NCBI GenBank assembly: GCA_004294095.1
Contig: RDZR01000027.1
Coordinates: 17,248 to 81,247, forward strand
Direction of reading: 5' to 3'
Length of the DNA: 64,000 nt
Source: Verrucomicrobiota bacterium
GTDB taxonomy: Bacteria > Verrucomicrobiota > Verrucomicrobiia > Verrucomicrobiales > Akkermansiaceae
Shown here: in pieces, positions 52,999 to 63,300 of the stretch
Numbering within the stretch: the stretch's first letter is position 1
How the letters are laid out: the number at the start of each line of letters is the position of its first letter
Translations under genes and position numbers: made by a program
Notes under the pieces: generated by a model
The model's input: only the letters and a program-made list of their open reading frames with translations
Told to the model about the DNA's origin: nothing
Databases searched by the model: none

Positions 52999-55023
52999 TC
53001 AGAAAGGCTCGTCATCCTCACTCACATTCCAAATTTCAACCAAATTTTCCGGAGTTTCTAACAAAAATCGCGACGGCTGGCAGATCATTTCCGCGTCGTA
53101 TGGCCGCGGATTGCTCATCGGGTAAGAAAGATACAGCTCATCTTTCGCGCGCGTTATCGCGACGTAATACACACGGCGTTCTTCTTCTAACAAATCGTTA
53201 TCCATCGATTCTAAAATCCGCGTGTGAGGAAAGTGCCCATCCGCTAGCCAAATCACAAAAACGACTTTCCACTCCAAGCCCTTGGCCTGGTGAATTGAGC
53301 TGAGTGTCACGCGCTCTTCGTTCACATCTTGGGCGATGTCCTTCGGCTCACCATCGATGGAACTGAGCAAGGAAAGCTGGCTGAGAAATTCGGTGACGTC
53401 TGGGACCGTCTCCGCATATTGTGAAAATTGATGAATATCCGCTCGGCGCGCCTCGTCATTTTCATAACTTTGCTTGAGATAATCATCATAGACTCCTTCT
53501 AACACACTGGTGATCATTTCTTGTGTTGTGGCAAATATTCCACCGGGAGTCATCTCATCTAACACATAGAGCAACTGCTTCCAGTGTGGTTTGCTTTGCT
53601 GCGGAACCTTAAAATTAATCAGCTCTTTTGACCAATGTGGGGGTTTTTCATCACGGCTCCAACCACTCGCCAACCATAAATTCCACAATCGTTCTGCGTT
53701 CTTTGGGCCACAGCCTGGCATCAATGAGACCATTCGTGAAAAACTCACCTCATCGCGGCGGTTGACCACAAAGCGCAGAAAACTACAAATGTCTTTAATG
53801 TGAGCTTGCTCGAAAAAACGGATCCCGCTCGTGATCTCAAATGGAATCCCATGCGCGGTGAGCCTCATCTGCACTTCCATGCTGTGAAAATGGGCACGAT
53901 AAAGCACCGCAATCTCATTGAGTGACGTGCCTGTTTCTATCAGTTCTTGGATCCGTTGGCTCACAAATGCCGCTTGTTCATGTGGAGTCCCCAGCGCGAT
54001 TAGCGCCGGCTTGACTTGATTGCTCGGCCTCGCAGCCTGCAATTCTTTCTCGTAGCGTCCTTGGTTCATGCCAATCGCGGCATTCGATAACTCAAGAATC
54101 TCCGGCACACTGCGGTAGTTCTTTTCAATCGTGAAAATGGTTACCGCCGGGTAGCGATGCTGAAATTCCAAAATGTATTTCACTTCCGCACCACGCCACG
54201 AGTAGATCGATTGCGCATCATCACCCACCGCCATCAGGCTATGCTCGGGGCCTACCAAACAATCGATCATCCGGCCCTGCACGGAATTCGTGTCTTGATA
54301 TTCATCGACTAACACATGAAGAAATCTTTTCTGATAGATCGCTAGTATCGATGGATTTTTTTCTAACAACTCGGTGGTTTTGAGCAATAAATCATCAAAA
54401 TCCATCGAGTTCGTCGCGAGTTTTCTTTCGCTGTATTTTTCTCTAACAATTAGAATTTCTTCAAGCCATTGGTAATGGTGCTCGTAGCGAGCATGAATGA
54501 GTTCATCTAACGGAATATCCATATTATCCGCCAAGCTAAAGAGCGATAAAATCAAATCTGCTTTTGGAAAACGGCGCTCACCCACCGTGAATTTACATTC
54601 AGCAATCACTTTGTTGAGCATCGATTTTTGATCATCGCGATCCAAGATGGTAAAGGCTGAGGTAAAGCCTAACACTTCTGCATGGCGGCGCAAAATACGG
54701 CTACCAATCGAGTGAAATGTCCCAGCCCAAAGATCTTGCGGAGCATGTGGCACGAGTGCGGCCACGCCCTCTTTCATTTCCCGAGCGGCTTTATTGGTGA
54801 ACGTGAGTAAAAGAATTTCCTGCGGCCTGAGCCCTTGATCTAACAGCCATGCCACACGATACGTGAGAGTGCGTGTTTTGCCCGATCCCGCGCCGGCAAT
54901 GACGAGTGCTTTGCCAGGCGGAGAAATAACGGCGGCATGCTGTTGAGCATTTAATTTTTCCGCATAATCGATCCCCGATTTCGCAAGCGAACGCGTTCCT
55001 TTTAGCTGATAGTGACGGGCCAT
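52999..55023 (-). CDS. pcrA: UvrD/PcrA-type ATP-dependent DNA helicase
   Basis: Superfamily 1 3'-5' helicase for repair and replication-fork work. I start at the ATG at 55023 (MARHYQLKGTRSLAKSGIDYAEKLNAQQHAAV, 674 residues). Walker A AGAGSGKTRTLTYRV near 43-57, LTFTNKAAREM (motif Ia), VDEYQDTNSVQ (Walker B), GDDAQSIYSWRGAEV (motif III), EKNYRSVPEI (IV), LSSIHQAKGLEWKVVFV (V) and EEERRVYYVAITRAKDELYLSYP (VI) are present. The long C-terminal tail of Gram-positive PcrA is absent, so the choice between pcrA, rep and uvrD names is loose. Confidence 0.92.
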   Translation of the reverse strand: MARHYQLKGTRSLAKSGIDYAEKLNAQQHAAVISPPGKALVIAGAGSGKTRTLTYRVAWLLDQGLRPQEILLLTFTNKAAREMKEGVAALVPHAPQDLWAGTFHSIGSRILRRHAEVLGFTSAFTILDRDDQKSMLNKVIAECKFTVGERRFPKADLILSLFSLADNMDIPLDELIHARYEHHYQWLEEILIVREKYSERKLATNSMDFDDLLLKTTELLEKNPSILAIYQKRFLHVLVDEYQDTNSVQGRMIDCLVGPEHSLMAVGDDAQSIYSWRGAEVKYILEFQHRYPAVTIFTIEKNYRSVPEILELSNAAIGMNQGRYEKELQAARPSNQVKPALIALGTPHEQAAFVSQRIQELIETGTSLNEIAVLYRAHFHSMEVQMRLTAHGIPFEITSGIRFFEQAHIKDICSFLRFVVNRRDEVSFSRMVSLMPGCGPKNAERLWNLWLASGWSRDEKPPHWSKELINFKVPQQSKPHWKQLLYVLDEMTPGGIFATTQEMITSVLEGVYDDYLKQSYENDEARRADIHQFSQYAETVPDVTEFLSQLSLLSSIDGEPKDIAQDVNEERVTLSSIHQAKGLEWKVVFVIWLADGHFPHTRILESMDNDLLEEERRVYYVAITRAKDELYLSYPMSNPRPYDAEMICQPSRFLLETPENLVEIWNVSEDDEPF

Positions 55024-55110
55024 GAACACAGGTATCATGACATCTGCGGAGTGCTGCGCAACTCTGACTTGGCCTTCCGCAGCCAAATAGCGGAGGACCA
55101 TGCGCGCATC

Positions 55111-55151
55111 AAAAAAAAAAAATCCCGAGCGGCACTGTAACCGCTCGGGAT
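55111..55151 (-). terminator. rho-independent terminator of the PEP-CTERM gene
   Basis: The 11-bp stem ATCCCGAGCGG/CCGCTCGGGAT with an 8-nt loop is followed, in minus-strand sense, by a run of 12 T. It lies 35 bp after the stop of the PEP-CTERM gene and just upstream of the helicase gene, so it ends the former's transcript. Confidence 0.93.
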
Positions 55152-55186
55152 GACGATATTTGAGAAATGTTGGCTGGCCAGCCTGC

Positions 55187-55828
55187 TTATCTGCGATTGC
55201 GGCGCAGCAGTGCGAGTCCGCCCAGAAGTCCTAACAGTGCGCTGGAGGGCTCAGGAATGACTCTGAAGCTCGCAATGAAGTTCCCTCCACCATTGTTAGA
55301 AAAAATTGTCCCAGTATTGCTGGCTGCCTGCAAGAAAACTTCAACCTGATAGTCGCCATTGCTCAGGCCAGTTAGCAAGTTCGTGGTGCCAACACCATTT
55401 GACCACTTTTGATCGCCAGGGGTCGAATACGCAGTAGAGGCGGCATCTGCAAAAGTTGCATTTGCGGTGAATGCGATGGCAATGGCAGTGAAGCTACCTG
55501 ATGGAGGCCCAACTGGATAGACGCGGTAGCTGATGGTAGCTCCCGTAATATCATCTGGAGGTCCACCTTTTGAGGTTAAAACTTCTCCACCGGTGAGGTC
55601 GAGCGCGCCACCTGCTGATGGGTTGTAAACTCCGAAGTTAAAAGCGTTGAAATCAGCAGGATCGCTGGCGCGAGAGCCGCCTGGAATTTGTGCGTCATAC
55701 CAAACCGCAGCTCCGCTGTTGAAATTGGTCGATGTTACGTTGATGTAAGATCCAAAGATACTCGTCGCAGCAAATGAGCTGCTGGCCATCATCATGGACA
55801 AAGGAAGAATGAGTAGTTTTATTTTCAT
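55187..55828 (-). CDS. PEP-CTERM sorting-domain protein
   Basis: A 213-residue secreted protein. Signal peptide MKIKLLILPLSMMMASSSFA; a beta-rich central domain (SIFGSYINVTSTNFNSGAAVWYD..., residues 22-185) with no recognised family; C-terminal sorting tail VIPEPSSALLGLLGGLALLRRNRR, the PEP motif, hydrophobic span and Arg cluster. PEP-CTERM proteins are processed by an exosortase and usually linked to extracellular matrix. No exosortase gene is in the window. It has its own terminator and is monocistronic. Confidence 0.9.
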   Translation of the reverse strand: MKIKLLILPLSMMMASSSFAATSIFGSYINVTSTNFNSGAAVWYDAQIPGGSRASDPADFNAFNFGVYNPSAGGALDLTGGEVLTSKGGPPDDITGATISYRVYPVGPPSGSFTAIAIAFTANATFADAASTAYSTPGDQKWSNGVGTTNLLTGLSNGDYQVEVFLQAASNTGTIFSNNGGGNFIASFRVIPEPSSALLGLLGGLALLRRNRR

Positions 55829-56018
55829 GTATTATTAGATTAATTAAATCAATTTGAGGTTATTATTTAGGTGAATCGGCCAGTGAGGCCAAATAAACAA
55901 GGCAAACAAAACGATGTTAAATCGATTCTATTCATTAGATGTCAATATGAGAATTGGGTTTAATAAAATCCGATAGTTGCTCACAAACCTCGATGAATCA
56001 ACGATTGCGGTGGGCTTT

Positions 56019-57452
56019 TCAAAGCCGCACACCTTGCGGGTGATGAAAAAGGTCCGTTGGATCAAATTGGCGTTTGATTTTTTGGAGAAAATCGAGATTG
56101 CCAAAGTAGGCAGTTTGCGGGTTGGTGAAGTTGTTGTCTGGGTAGTTGCAGTAGTGACGGGTGATGCCGTGCTGTGCGAGTTGGGCTTGGATCGCATCGA
56201 CGGCTTTGGTCACGATCGGTTCTCCCGCAGCGTCGTCCCAGTATCCTTGGATCTCGGACATGTAGCTGCAATCGCGGTGTGCAAAAACGGATGCCGCTGC
56301 AAATGCTGGGTCCTGGATTGCGCCACCCAGCGTATTGACTTGCCAGATCACGCCTGGCGTTTTGGCGACGTGCCTTGCGAGAGACTCGGCAATGTCTTTT
56401 ATTTCCGCAAATCCTTGGAGCATGCCAGCGCAGGCATTTTTGAAAGGCAACGGTCCACTACGACCATAGTAGGTTTTGATGGCAGCGGGGTAAAGTGGCG
56501 CGTAATAGCGAGTCGTCTTGCTGACGAGTTTTTCTAACGGCTTCATCATCGCAGTAATCGTGCCTTGGCTTTTGAGATTGGTATGCGTGAGTAAAATTGT
56601 TAGACATTTACCATTGAGAACGAATGCAGAAAATGCATCGCGCGGCAGTAGTTCTGTGGCAACGAACCATGTTTCTAACAGAATTTTTGCTTTTTCCGGA
56701 GTCAATCCAGTGACTTTGAAACGACGGTGATAGAGATGGCTTGGGGCTTTTTGTGTGCGGAAACGAAACTGTGTGATGACCCCAAAATTGCCATTGCCGC
56801 CACCGCGACATGCTTTGAGCAATTCGTGCTCGCCCTCGCACTGATGGACGATTCCTTCTGCATCGATCATGCGCAGTCCGAGCAATTGATCGCAGGTCAG
56901 GCCGTATTGGCGGGCTAATAGGCCGTAGCCGCCACCGAGTGTCAGCCCGCCAATGCCCACACCTGCGCAGGATCCCGCGGGCAGCACACGTCCTTTGGCG
57001 AGAAGAAAGTCGTTGATCTGCCGCAACTTGGCTCCGGGTGCCACCGTGAAAATCTGTGTTTTGGGATCGAGCGACATGGAGTTCATTTTCGATAAATCGA
57101 GCGAAAGAGTGTCGTCAGCCATGCAATATCCCTCAAAGCAATGCCCGCCACTTTTGATGGAAATGTTTTTTTTCTGTTTCCTCGCCCAATGAACTCCGGA
57201 AATCACATCATCCTCGGTGAGACAAGGCATCACGGCGGTGGGTTTCGGCTTCAAACGGCTGTTGAATAAGCGGCATGCATCTCGATAGCCAGCGCTCTCG
57301 GGGAAATAAATCGGGGTCTCTGCGGTGACCTCCTGCCCGCGAGCCATGGGCATCAAAAATGCCGCTGCGCCGAGTTGGATGAACTTGCGGCGATTCAATG
57401 CGGCTGGAGAACAGGTGGGGGAAAAAAGTCGTCGAGGGCTTTCGCTCGTCAT
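56019..57452 (-). CDS. Tat-exported berberine-bridge-type FAD oxidoreductase
   Basis: A 477-residue protein with a twin-arginine signal (NRRKFIQLGAAAFLMPMARGQ). The FAD-binding PCMH domain has SIKSGGHCFEGYC (about 98-110), where the histidine would bind FAD, and PAGSCAGVGIGGLTLGGGYG (about 157-176), whose cysteine fits the second covalent link of bicovalent flavoproteins. The C-terminal BBE substrate domain ends with HYCNYPDNNF...YFGNLDFLQKIKRQFDPTDLFHHPQGV. Such enzymes oxidise sugars or alcohols with oxygen. Substrate unknown. Confidence 0.88.
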   Translation of the reverse strand: MTSESPRRLFSPTCSPAALNRRKFIQLGAAAFLMPMARGQEVTAETPIYFPESAGYRDACRLFNSRLKPKPTAVMPCLTEDDVISGVHWARKQKKNISIKSGGHCFEGYCMADDTLSLDLSKMNSMSLDPKTQIFTVAPGAKLRQINDFLLAKGRVLPAGSCAGVGIGGLTLGGGYGLLARQYGLTCDQLLGLRMIDAEGIVHQCEGEHELLKACRGGGNGNFGVITQFRFRTQKAPSHLYHRRFKVTGLTPEKAKILLETWFVATELLPRDAFSAFVLNGKCLTILLTHTNLKSQGTITAMMKPLEKLVSKTTRYYAPLYPAAIKTYYGRSGPLPFKNACAGMLQGFAEIKDIAESLARHVAKTPGVIWQVNTLGGAIQDPAFAAASVFAHRDCSYMSEIQGYWDDAAGEPIVTKAVDAIQAQLAQHGITRHYCNYPDNNFTNPQTAYFGNLDFLQKIKRQFDPTDLFHHPQGVRL

Positions 57453-57610
57453 GAGAAAACCTATTAGGTGTGGAGGAATTAAGCGAGGTGATTCATCAAT
57501 TCCCGCATCAAAAATGTGAAACCATCATGGCTAAAATGGCAGTGAAGTTTCCCAATGCGCTCAAAAAATTCTATCTCTTGTTTTTTCAATTCCCGCGCCG
57601 TTGATGGCGG

Positions 57611-58189
57611 ATGATTCGTTATTTATTTCCCATGATTGCTGTGGTCTGTGCGTCTTGCCAATCGATTGGTCAGACCACCGAGGCCAAGGCAGAATATGTG
57701 TCTGAAGCACCGTTGCCCAAAGGCTGGCCAGTGCCCGGACCCTACAATCAAGTGGCTCTCAAATCTTACCCGAGCTATCGCGCCGCGTTCTCGGAACAAC
57801 AAGGCAGCACGCGTTCATTTTGGCGGCTTTTTCAACACATCAAAGCCAACGATATTCCAATGACGGCGCCGGTGCAGATGGGAGTGAATACTCAAGACGA
57901 AAAGGTCGAGCGGACATCAATGGCATTTCTCTATCAGAATACTCAGGTTGGGAAAACTGGCCAAGCCGAGGAGAAGGTCAACGTGCGCGATATTCCAGCC
58001 GAAAAGGCATTGAGTTATGCATGGCAGGGCACGGATTCTAACGAAAATTTGACGGCTGCCTATCAGTCACTCAAAGCAGAGCTGGCGACGCGCAAAATGC
58101 ATGCCCGCGAGTTCCGCTTGTTAGGCTACAACGGGCCAGGCACGCCGCGCAAGAAGGCGACTTGGGAGCTTCAGGCACTTTTGAAATAA
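57611..58189 (+). CDS. SOUL-family heme-binding lipoprotein
   Basis: A 192-residue protein. MIRYLFPMIAVVCASCQS is a lipoprotein signal with lipobox C-A-S-C. The mature part matches the SOUL/HBP fold: YPSYRAAFSE, FWRLFQHIKANDIPMTAPVQMG (conserved IxMTxPV region near 78-90) and EFRLLGYNGPGTPRKKATWELQALL. SOUL proteins bind heme or other tetrapyrroles; the export lipid anchor suggests a periplasmic role. No obvious partner gene is adjacent. Confidence 0.85.
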   Translation: MIRYLFPMIAVVCASCQSIGQTTEAKAEYVSEAPLPKGWPVPGPYNQVALKSYPSYRAAFSEQQGSTRSFWRLFQHIKANDIPMTAPVQMGVNTQDEKVERTSMAFLYQNTQVGKTGQAEEKVNVRDIPAEKALSYAWQGTDSNENLTAAYQSLKAELATRKMHAREFRLLGYNGPGTPRKKATWELQALLK

Positions 58190-58237
58190 CGCATTGCTGA
58201 ATTGCAATGCTCGAATCCATCAGGTAAATTCACGGCC

Positions 58238-58702
58238 ATGCGGCCATCGGATATCATGCGCGCTGCGACTGGCTGGATCGAGCTAGGACTGGCAGACGAA
58301 GCGTTAGTTGAACTGCAATCATTACCTGCCGATGTGCAATCGGGCCGCGATGCGTTAGAGATTCGCCTTGCGGCACAAATGCGAGTGGAGTTTTGGAATC
58401 CAGCATCGGAAACTGCTTTACTTTTGTGCCTAAAAGACACGAGTGAACCGGATTTTTTCCTGCACGCGGCGTATTGTTTGCATAAAACTGGCGATACGCT
58501 CGCCGCCTGCAATCAATTGCTCAAAGGCCCCAAGAGGCTTTTTGAAATGCCGCTCTTCCACTACAATTTGGCGTGTTATTTATGGACGCTGGGCGAAGGT
58601 CCACGGGCTCGCAGCCATTTGCAGCAAGCCATTGAAATGGACCACCGTTTCCGCAAGGTCGCTCTAGCAGATAGTGATTTGGTTGGCTTGGAAATGGTCT
58701 AA
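58238..58702 (+). CDS. small TPR-like protein
   Basis: The track start at 58202 is a TTG; the ATG at 58238 (MRPSDIMRAATGWIELGLADEALVELQSL) begins the first repeat, giving 154 residues. Three to four helix pairs resembling tetratricopeptide repeats are visible (WIELGLADEALVEL, AYCLHKTGDTLAACNQL, NLACYLWTLGEGPRARSHLQQAIEMDHRFRKVAL). Likely a protein-interaction scaffold of unknown partner. Confidence 0.75.
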   Translation: MRPSDIMRAATGWIELGLADEALVELQSLPADVQSGRDALEIRLAAQMRVEFWNPASETALLLCLKDTSEPDFFLHAAYCLHKTGDTLAACNQLLKGPKRLFEMPLFHYNLACYLWTLGEGPRARSHLQQAIEMDHRFRKVALADSDLVGLEMV

Positions 58703-58716
58703 AATCCATTTCATAC

Positions 58717-60249
58717 TCACTGCGCGCGCGATAGACGAGGAATGCCCCGCTGCAACAATTGCTCATCGACGCGAGTGGCTAGCACTTCATCTAACTGAAT
58801 GGTGAAGCGGTCTTCTTGGAACTCGATGCGGTGCATTGAGTTTTCTTGTTTGGAAAATGCTTCTATCAGGGATTTCATGTCTTTGACCGGCACTCCATTG
58901 ACCTCAGAGACGATCATCTGCCGTAGCGATTCATAACCTACGGTGGCTGGCGTAGGAATGCTGCCGGATAAGAACACAACGCGACGCACTTTGCCTTCAT
59001 ATTCTTCTGGGTTTTCAAGAGCATTGAGGAAATCCAGCGGAGCGCGAGTTTGCCAGTTTTCTCCAAATGATTTTAAGACATCTAACGTAAGTTCTTGGAA
59101 TACGAGACCGCCTTTGACTAAAAAGTTAGGCGCAATGCCAAACTGATAGGTGGGAACAATTTTATCCGCCTCAGCCAAGCGAGTCAGCGCGGCACTCACC
59201 TCGATCGGTTCGCCTTTGCGCAGCATCGATAGCTTCACACTCTCGCCCACCATACGGGCGCCACGAATCAAGTGCCCCCAGAAAAGATTGCCGTATTGTG
59301 GATGCTCAAAATACCCACGGCGATCGATTTTCTGGCCATCCACGGCTAACAGAACATCGCCACTTTGCACACCTGCGAGATCGGCCGCACCACCTTTGCG
59401 CACTTTGCTGATGTAAAGCCCACCTTGCTCATCAGTCAGCTTTAACCATGCGCGAAATGTGGAGTCCTCCGTCGTCGCTGCCCCCACGCCCAGACTTGGA
59501 AATCCTTGATAATTTCCTTCGGCAGCTTGTGCTAGAAATTTTGCCACAATCTCGGTGGCGACGACTTGTGAAATTTGATCCTCCGAATCATAGGTCGCCA
59601 ATACACCGGCTAATTTCCCATCAGTTAGAACAGGCAAAGAAAAACTACTTGCCGCACTTTGCATCGAGCCCTTGAGCAAATATGTTAGAAATTGATGGTC
59701 ATCCATGAAAGTGGAAATCAAATCGATGCTCTGCAAATTTCCTGATGTTTGCAAAAGCTCGCCATTGGCCTCCACCTGCACCGCTTGCAGCGAGTCCCCA
59801 ATTTTCAGTGGCTTCGCAATTTCTAACGGCACCATGCCATCAAACAAACCATTCGCTTTTCCCGAATCAAGCGGGCCTAACAGTGCGAGATTCACTTCAT
59901 AATCCACGACCAACACCTTTGCCTGCACAAAATGCTTCGCATCCACCGACTCAAGCTCAATATACGTCGCATCCGCCACCATCTCAGCCGATGTGAGCAC
60001 CTGCTGCGGACCCACCACCGCACCGAGCGAATATCTTTGATCCGGATCATTGCGCTGCCATGGCTGCGAGAGACTCCACGATTGCAGAGTGCTGTTAATT
60101 CTAACAACTGACTTGCGCAGATCCAACGGTGCTGGAATCGTGACCTGAACCTCAGCAGGAGAATCCTCGGCTGGCTTAGCGGCTTGCTTCGGCGGTTGGC
60201 AGGCGACGATCGCTCCAACCCAAAAAATACAAAACAAGATGCGGACCAT
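58717..60249 (-). CDS. DegP-like lipoprotein with PDZ domain and lost protease triad
   Basis: Start chosen at the ATG at 60249 (MVRILFCIFWVGAIVACQPPK, lipobox I-V-A-C); the upstream 60264 start is GTG. A trypsin-like domain (about residues 45-215) keeps the fold (YSLGAVVGPQQVLTSAEMVADA, VDYEVNLALLGPLDSG). However, it replaces the catalytic His (usually TAAH; here TSAEM) and Asp-Leu-Ala-Leu (here VNLALL), and has SAASSFSLP where GNSGSP is expected. PDZ domains follow (GGLYISKVRKGGAADLAGVQSGDVLLAVDGQKI near 280-315, and a second near 425-490, SEVNGVPVKDMKSLIEAF). It is probably a pseudoprotease scaffold in the periplasm. Confidence 0.8.
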   Translation of the reverse strand: MVRILFCIFWVGAIVACQPPKQAAKPAEDSPAEVQVTIPAPLDLRKSVVRINSTLQSWSLSQPWQRNDPDQRYSLGAVVGPQQVLTSAEMVADATYIELESVDAKHFVQAKVLVVDYEVNLALLGPLDSGKANGLFDGMVPLEIAKPLKIGDSLQAVQVEANGELLQTSGNLQSIDLISTFMDDHQFLTYLLKGSMQSAASSFSLPVLTDGKLAGVLATYDSEDQISQVVATEIVAKFLAQAAEGNYQGFPSLGVGAATTEDSTFRAWLKLTDEQGGLYISKVRKGGAADLAGVQSGDVLLAVDGQKIDRRGYFEHPQYGNLFWGHLIRGARMVGESVKLSMLRKGEPIEVSAALTRLAEADKIVPTYQFGIAPNFLVKGGLVFQELTLDVLKSFGENWQTRAPLDFLNALENPEEYEGKVRRVVFLSGSIPTPATVGYESLRQMIVSEVNGVPVKDMKSLIEAFSKQENSMHRIEFQEDRFTIQLDEVLATRVDEQLLQRGIPRLSRAQ

Positions 60250-60397
60250 ATTTTTAAAAATCACAATGTAGGAAAACCAGCCATGCGGTTGCGCGATGCA
60301 TAGGTGATGATTTTGTAAAGTTCAACCCACATTTGAGTCAATCATCAAACAGCACTTGAAGTCCGGTTGGAGAAATGGAAATTTATTCGTATAACCC

Positions 60398-63300
60398 ATG
60401 CCTTTGAAATCCATCCTATGCATCTTGCTCGCAAGTTGTGCTCACCTTCTCACGCTGCGCGCGGAGACCAACGCGCAGCACGCGGTCGCCGCTTCATCAC
60501 TGGCTTTGAACGATCCGCCGCGCCTCGTTCTGCAATGGCCAGCTCGCGCGGATGCCACCGAATACAAAATTTTCCGGCGTCTTCCGGGTAGCACTTCGTG
60601 GCCATTGCCGATCCATGAAATCACGAGCGATGCGGCACCCAACACCGGATGGACTGATTTTTCCGTGGCCGCTGGCACGATTTACGAATACCGGATCATG
60701 TGCACGACCACATCGGCCGCCATCGTCGCATACAGCCATCTCTGGGCAGGCTTGGATGCCCCAATCGTGGAAAGCCGAGGAAGTTTGATCTTGTGCATCG
60801 ATCGCACCATTCGCGGTGGCATTGCCCCGGAGTTAAAACGCTACGAAATGGATCTCATCGGCGATGGGTGGAAAATTCACAAACATTACGTGCCGCGTGC
60901 GCTCGTCGGCCAACCGGGTTGGAAAGAAGCCGTCGTCGCCACTCGCCAACTCATCCTCAATACCGTGGCAGCGGATAGCGACGTGCGCGGCGTGGTGCTC
61001 ATCGGTCACGTTCCAGTGCCCTACAGCGGAAGGTTCGTCGCACCCGATGGTCATCCAGATCACTCGGGCGCTTGGCCGGCGGATCTTTACTACGGTGATC
61101 TCGATGCCACATGGGAGGATGAGGGCGTCTCGATTGGGGCCACTCGTCCCGAGAATCAAAATGCCGCGGGCGATGGGAAATTCGATTCCGGCGGCATTCC
61201 TACGACCAATGGCGTGGAATTAATGATCGGGCGCATTGATCTTTCCAGAATGCCGGCATTTGGCCTCTCTGAGACGGCACTGCTTAAGCGCTATTTTGAT
61301 AAAAACCACAACTTCCGCCATGGTGCCACGATCAGCCAGCGCCGCGGATTGATAGATTCAAATATCGGCCCACAACTCAGCGGGAAACATTCCGCCACGG
61401 CCCACCGTAGTTTTTCGGCACTTTTTGGCGCCGATCAAGTCGTCGAAGCGGATCTTCTCACCACACTTGCCAGCCAAAGCTATCTGATGGCGTATGGCGA
61501 TGGTGGCGGCACTTATACCAGTTCCGTCGGCGTCGCCAATACGAATCAATTTGCAGCCGCCGCTCCTCAGGCGGTATTTTTCTCATTATTTGGAAGTTAT
61601 TTTGGCGATTGGGATAATGAAAATAATTTACTCCGTGCGCCGCTAGCCGCCGCTGGTCATGGACTAACCAGCGCATGGAATGGCCGCCCTTACTGGAGTT
61701 ATCACCCGATGGGCATGGGCGCGCCGATCGGACTGGTGGCCCGAGAAGCACAAAATAACGAGCCTTTTCTCAATTATCAAAGCCCATCGTCCACCGGCGT
61801 TCGGGGCATCCACATCGCACTCATGGGAGATCCAGCGCTGCGGTTGCATCCATTTCCCCCACCCCGTGATTTGCAAATCACCGGCAGCGGCCCAAGCACC
61901 ACGCTCACTTGGCAACCATCCACCGATGCCAGCGTGAGCGGCTACCACATTTATCGCGCAGCTTCTCAAAAAGGCCCATACACTCGCGTCACCGGCGTGC
62001 CTGCCACGGCTAGCATTCCAGATGGGCAACCGATCGTCGCCACCAATTTCATCGATGCCACTCTTGGCGCAAACCTCGGCTCTTTCTATCAGGTCAGAGC
62101 GGTGAAACGCGAAATTTCTTCCACTGGCAGCTACTACCAAATGAGCCAAGGGATTTTTTCAAACAACCTGCCCGCAGACTTGCCCCAAATCGAGCCTGGC
62201 CAATACGCCGCGGGCGATGAGCAAAAGCCATTTTATTTTCGCGTCCTCATCGATGGCACATTTAGCTCCATCGCACAAGTCAGCGGGCAGCTTCCGCCCG
62301 GCCTCAGCCTCAATTTCACCACGGGCGAAATCACTGGCACACCACTCATCGCTGGCATTTACGAATTCGAGCTGCAAGCCAATGGCCCCGCTGGTATGGG
62401 TGGCTCAGAATCCATTTTGTTAGAAATTCTCAGCCTGCCATTTCTTGTGGTGCATGAGCCATTTGACTATCCAGCAGGATCCCAATCTTTGGCGAATCGC
62501 AACGGCGGCACCGGTTGGTCAAGCACTTGGGGCACGGCACTCAATGATGTCGCAGCATCAGACATGAGCTACCAGACTCCGCCGCATCTGCTCAAAACCA
62601 GCGGCCTCAGTGCGTCCATTCGCAATAACGTCGCCAGCTTTCGCAACCTACCCGCCACCTACGATAATGGCACCATCTGGCTCAGTGCCATCCTTCGCAT
62701 GAGCCATGCAAGCGGCGGCTGGGGCGGGCTTTCCTTGTTCGATGGCGGCGGTGAACGTTTGTTCGTTGGGCAACGCAACGGCAGCAGCGTTTGGGGCATG
62801 GAACGCGCTGGCTCGGGCACCATCAATTCACTCACGCCCACGAGCGAAACCGCATTCGTCGTCTTAAAATTAGTGCTGAGCCAAGGCCCTGATGACGTCT
62901 TTCTCTGGATCAATCCAAGTCTCGTCAATGAACCAAGCGAAGCCACCGCCTTCAAACTCGAAAATACCTCAGACTTTCAATTCAACCGCATTCGTTTGAT
63001 GCACGGCAAAGGCTCTGGAAGAACCATGACCGTCGATGAAATCCGCCTCGCGCGTAGTTTTTTTGAAATTGCTCCTACCCAGAACCCACTTGCCGCATTC
63101 CGTGCTCTCCATGGACTCACCATGGATGGCAGTGAAGATCTGCAATCTCCCGCGAGCGATGACGTCGCCAATCTGACCAAATTTGCCTTCCACATGATCG
63201 GCAGTAACAGCGGCCAACGCGAGAGCCTACCAATGCCCAACCGCAATCCAATCACCCCGGGCCGACTTGGCGGACTGCCCATCATCGAGCACCAACCCTC

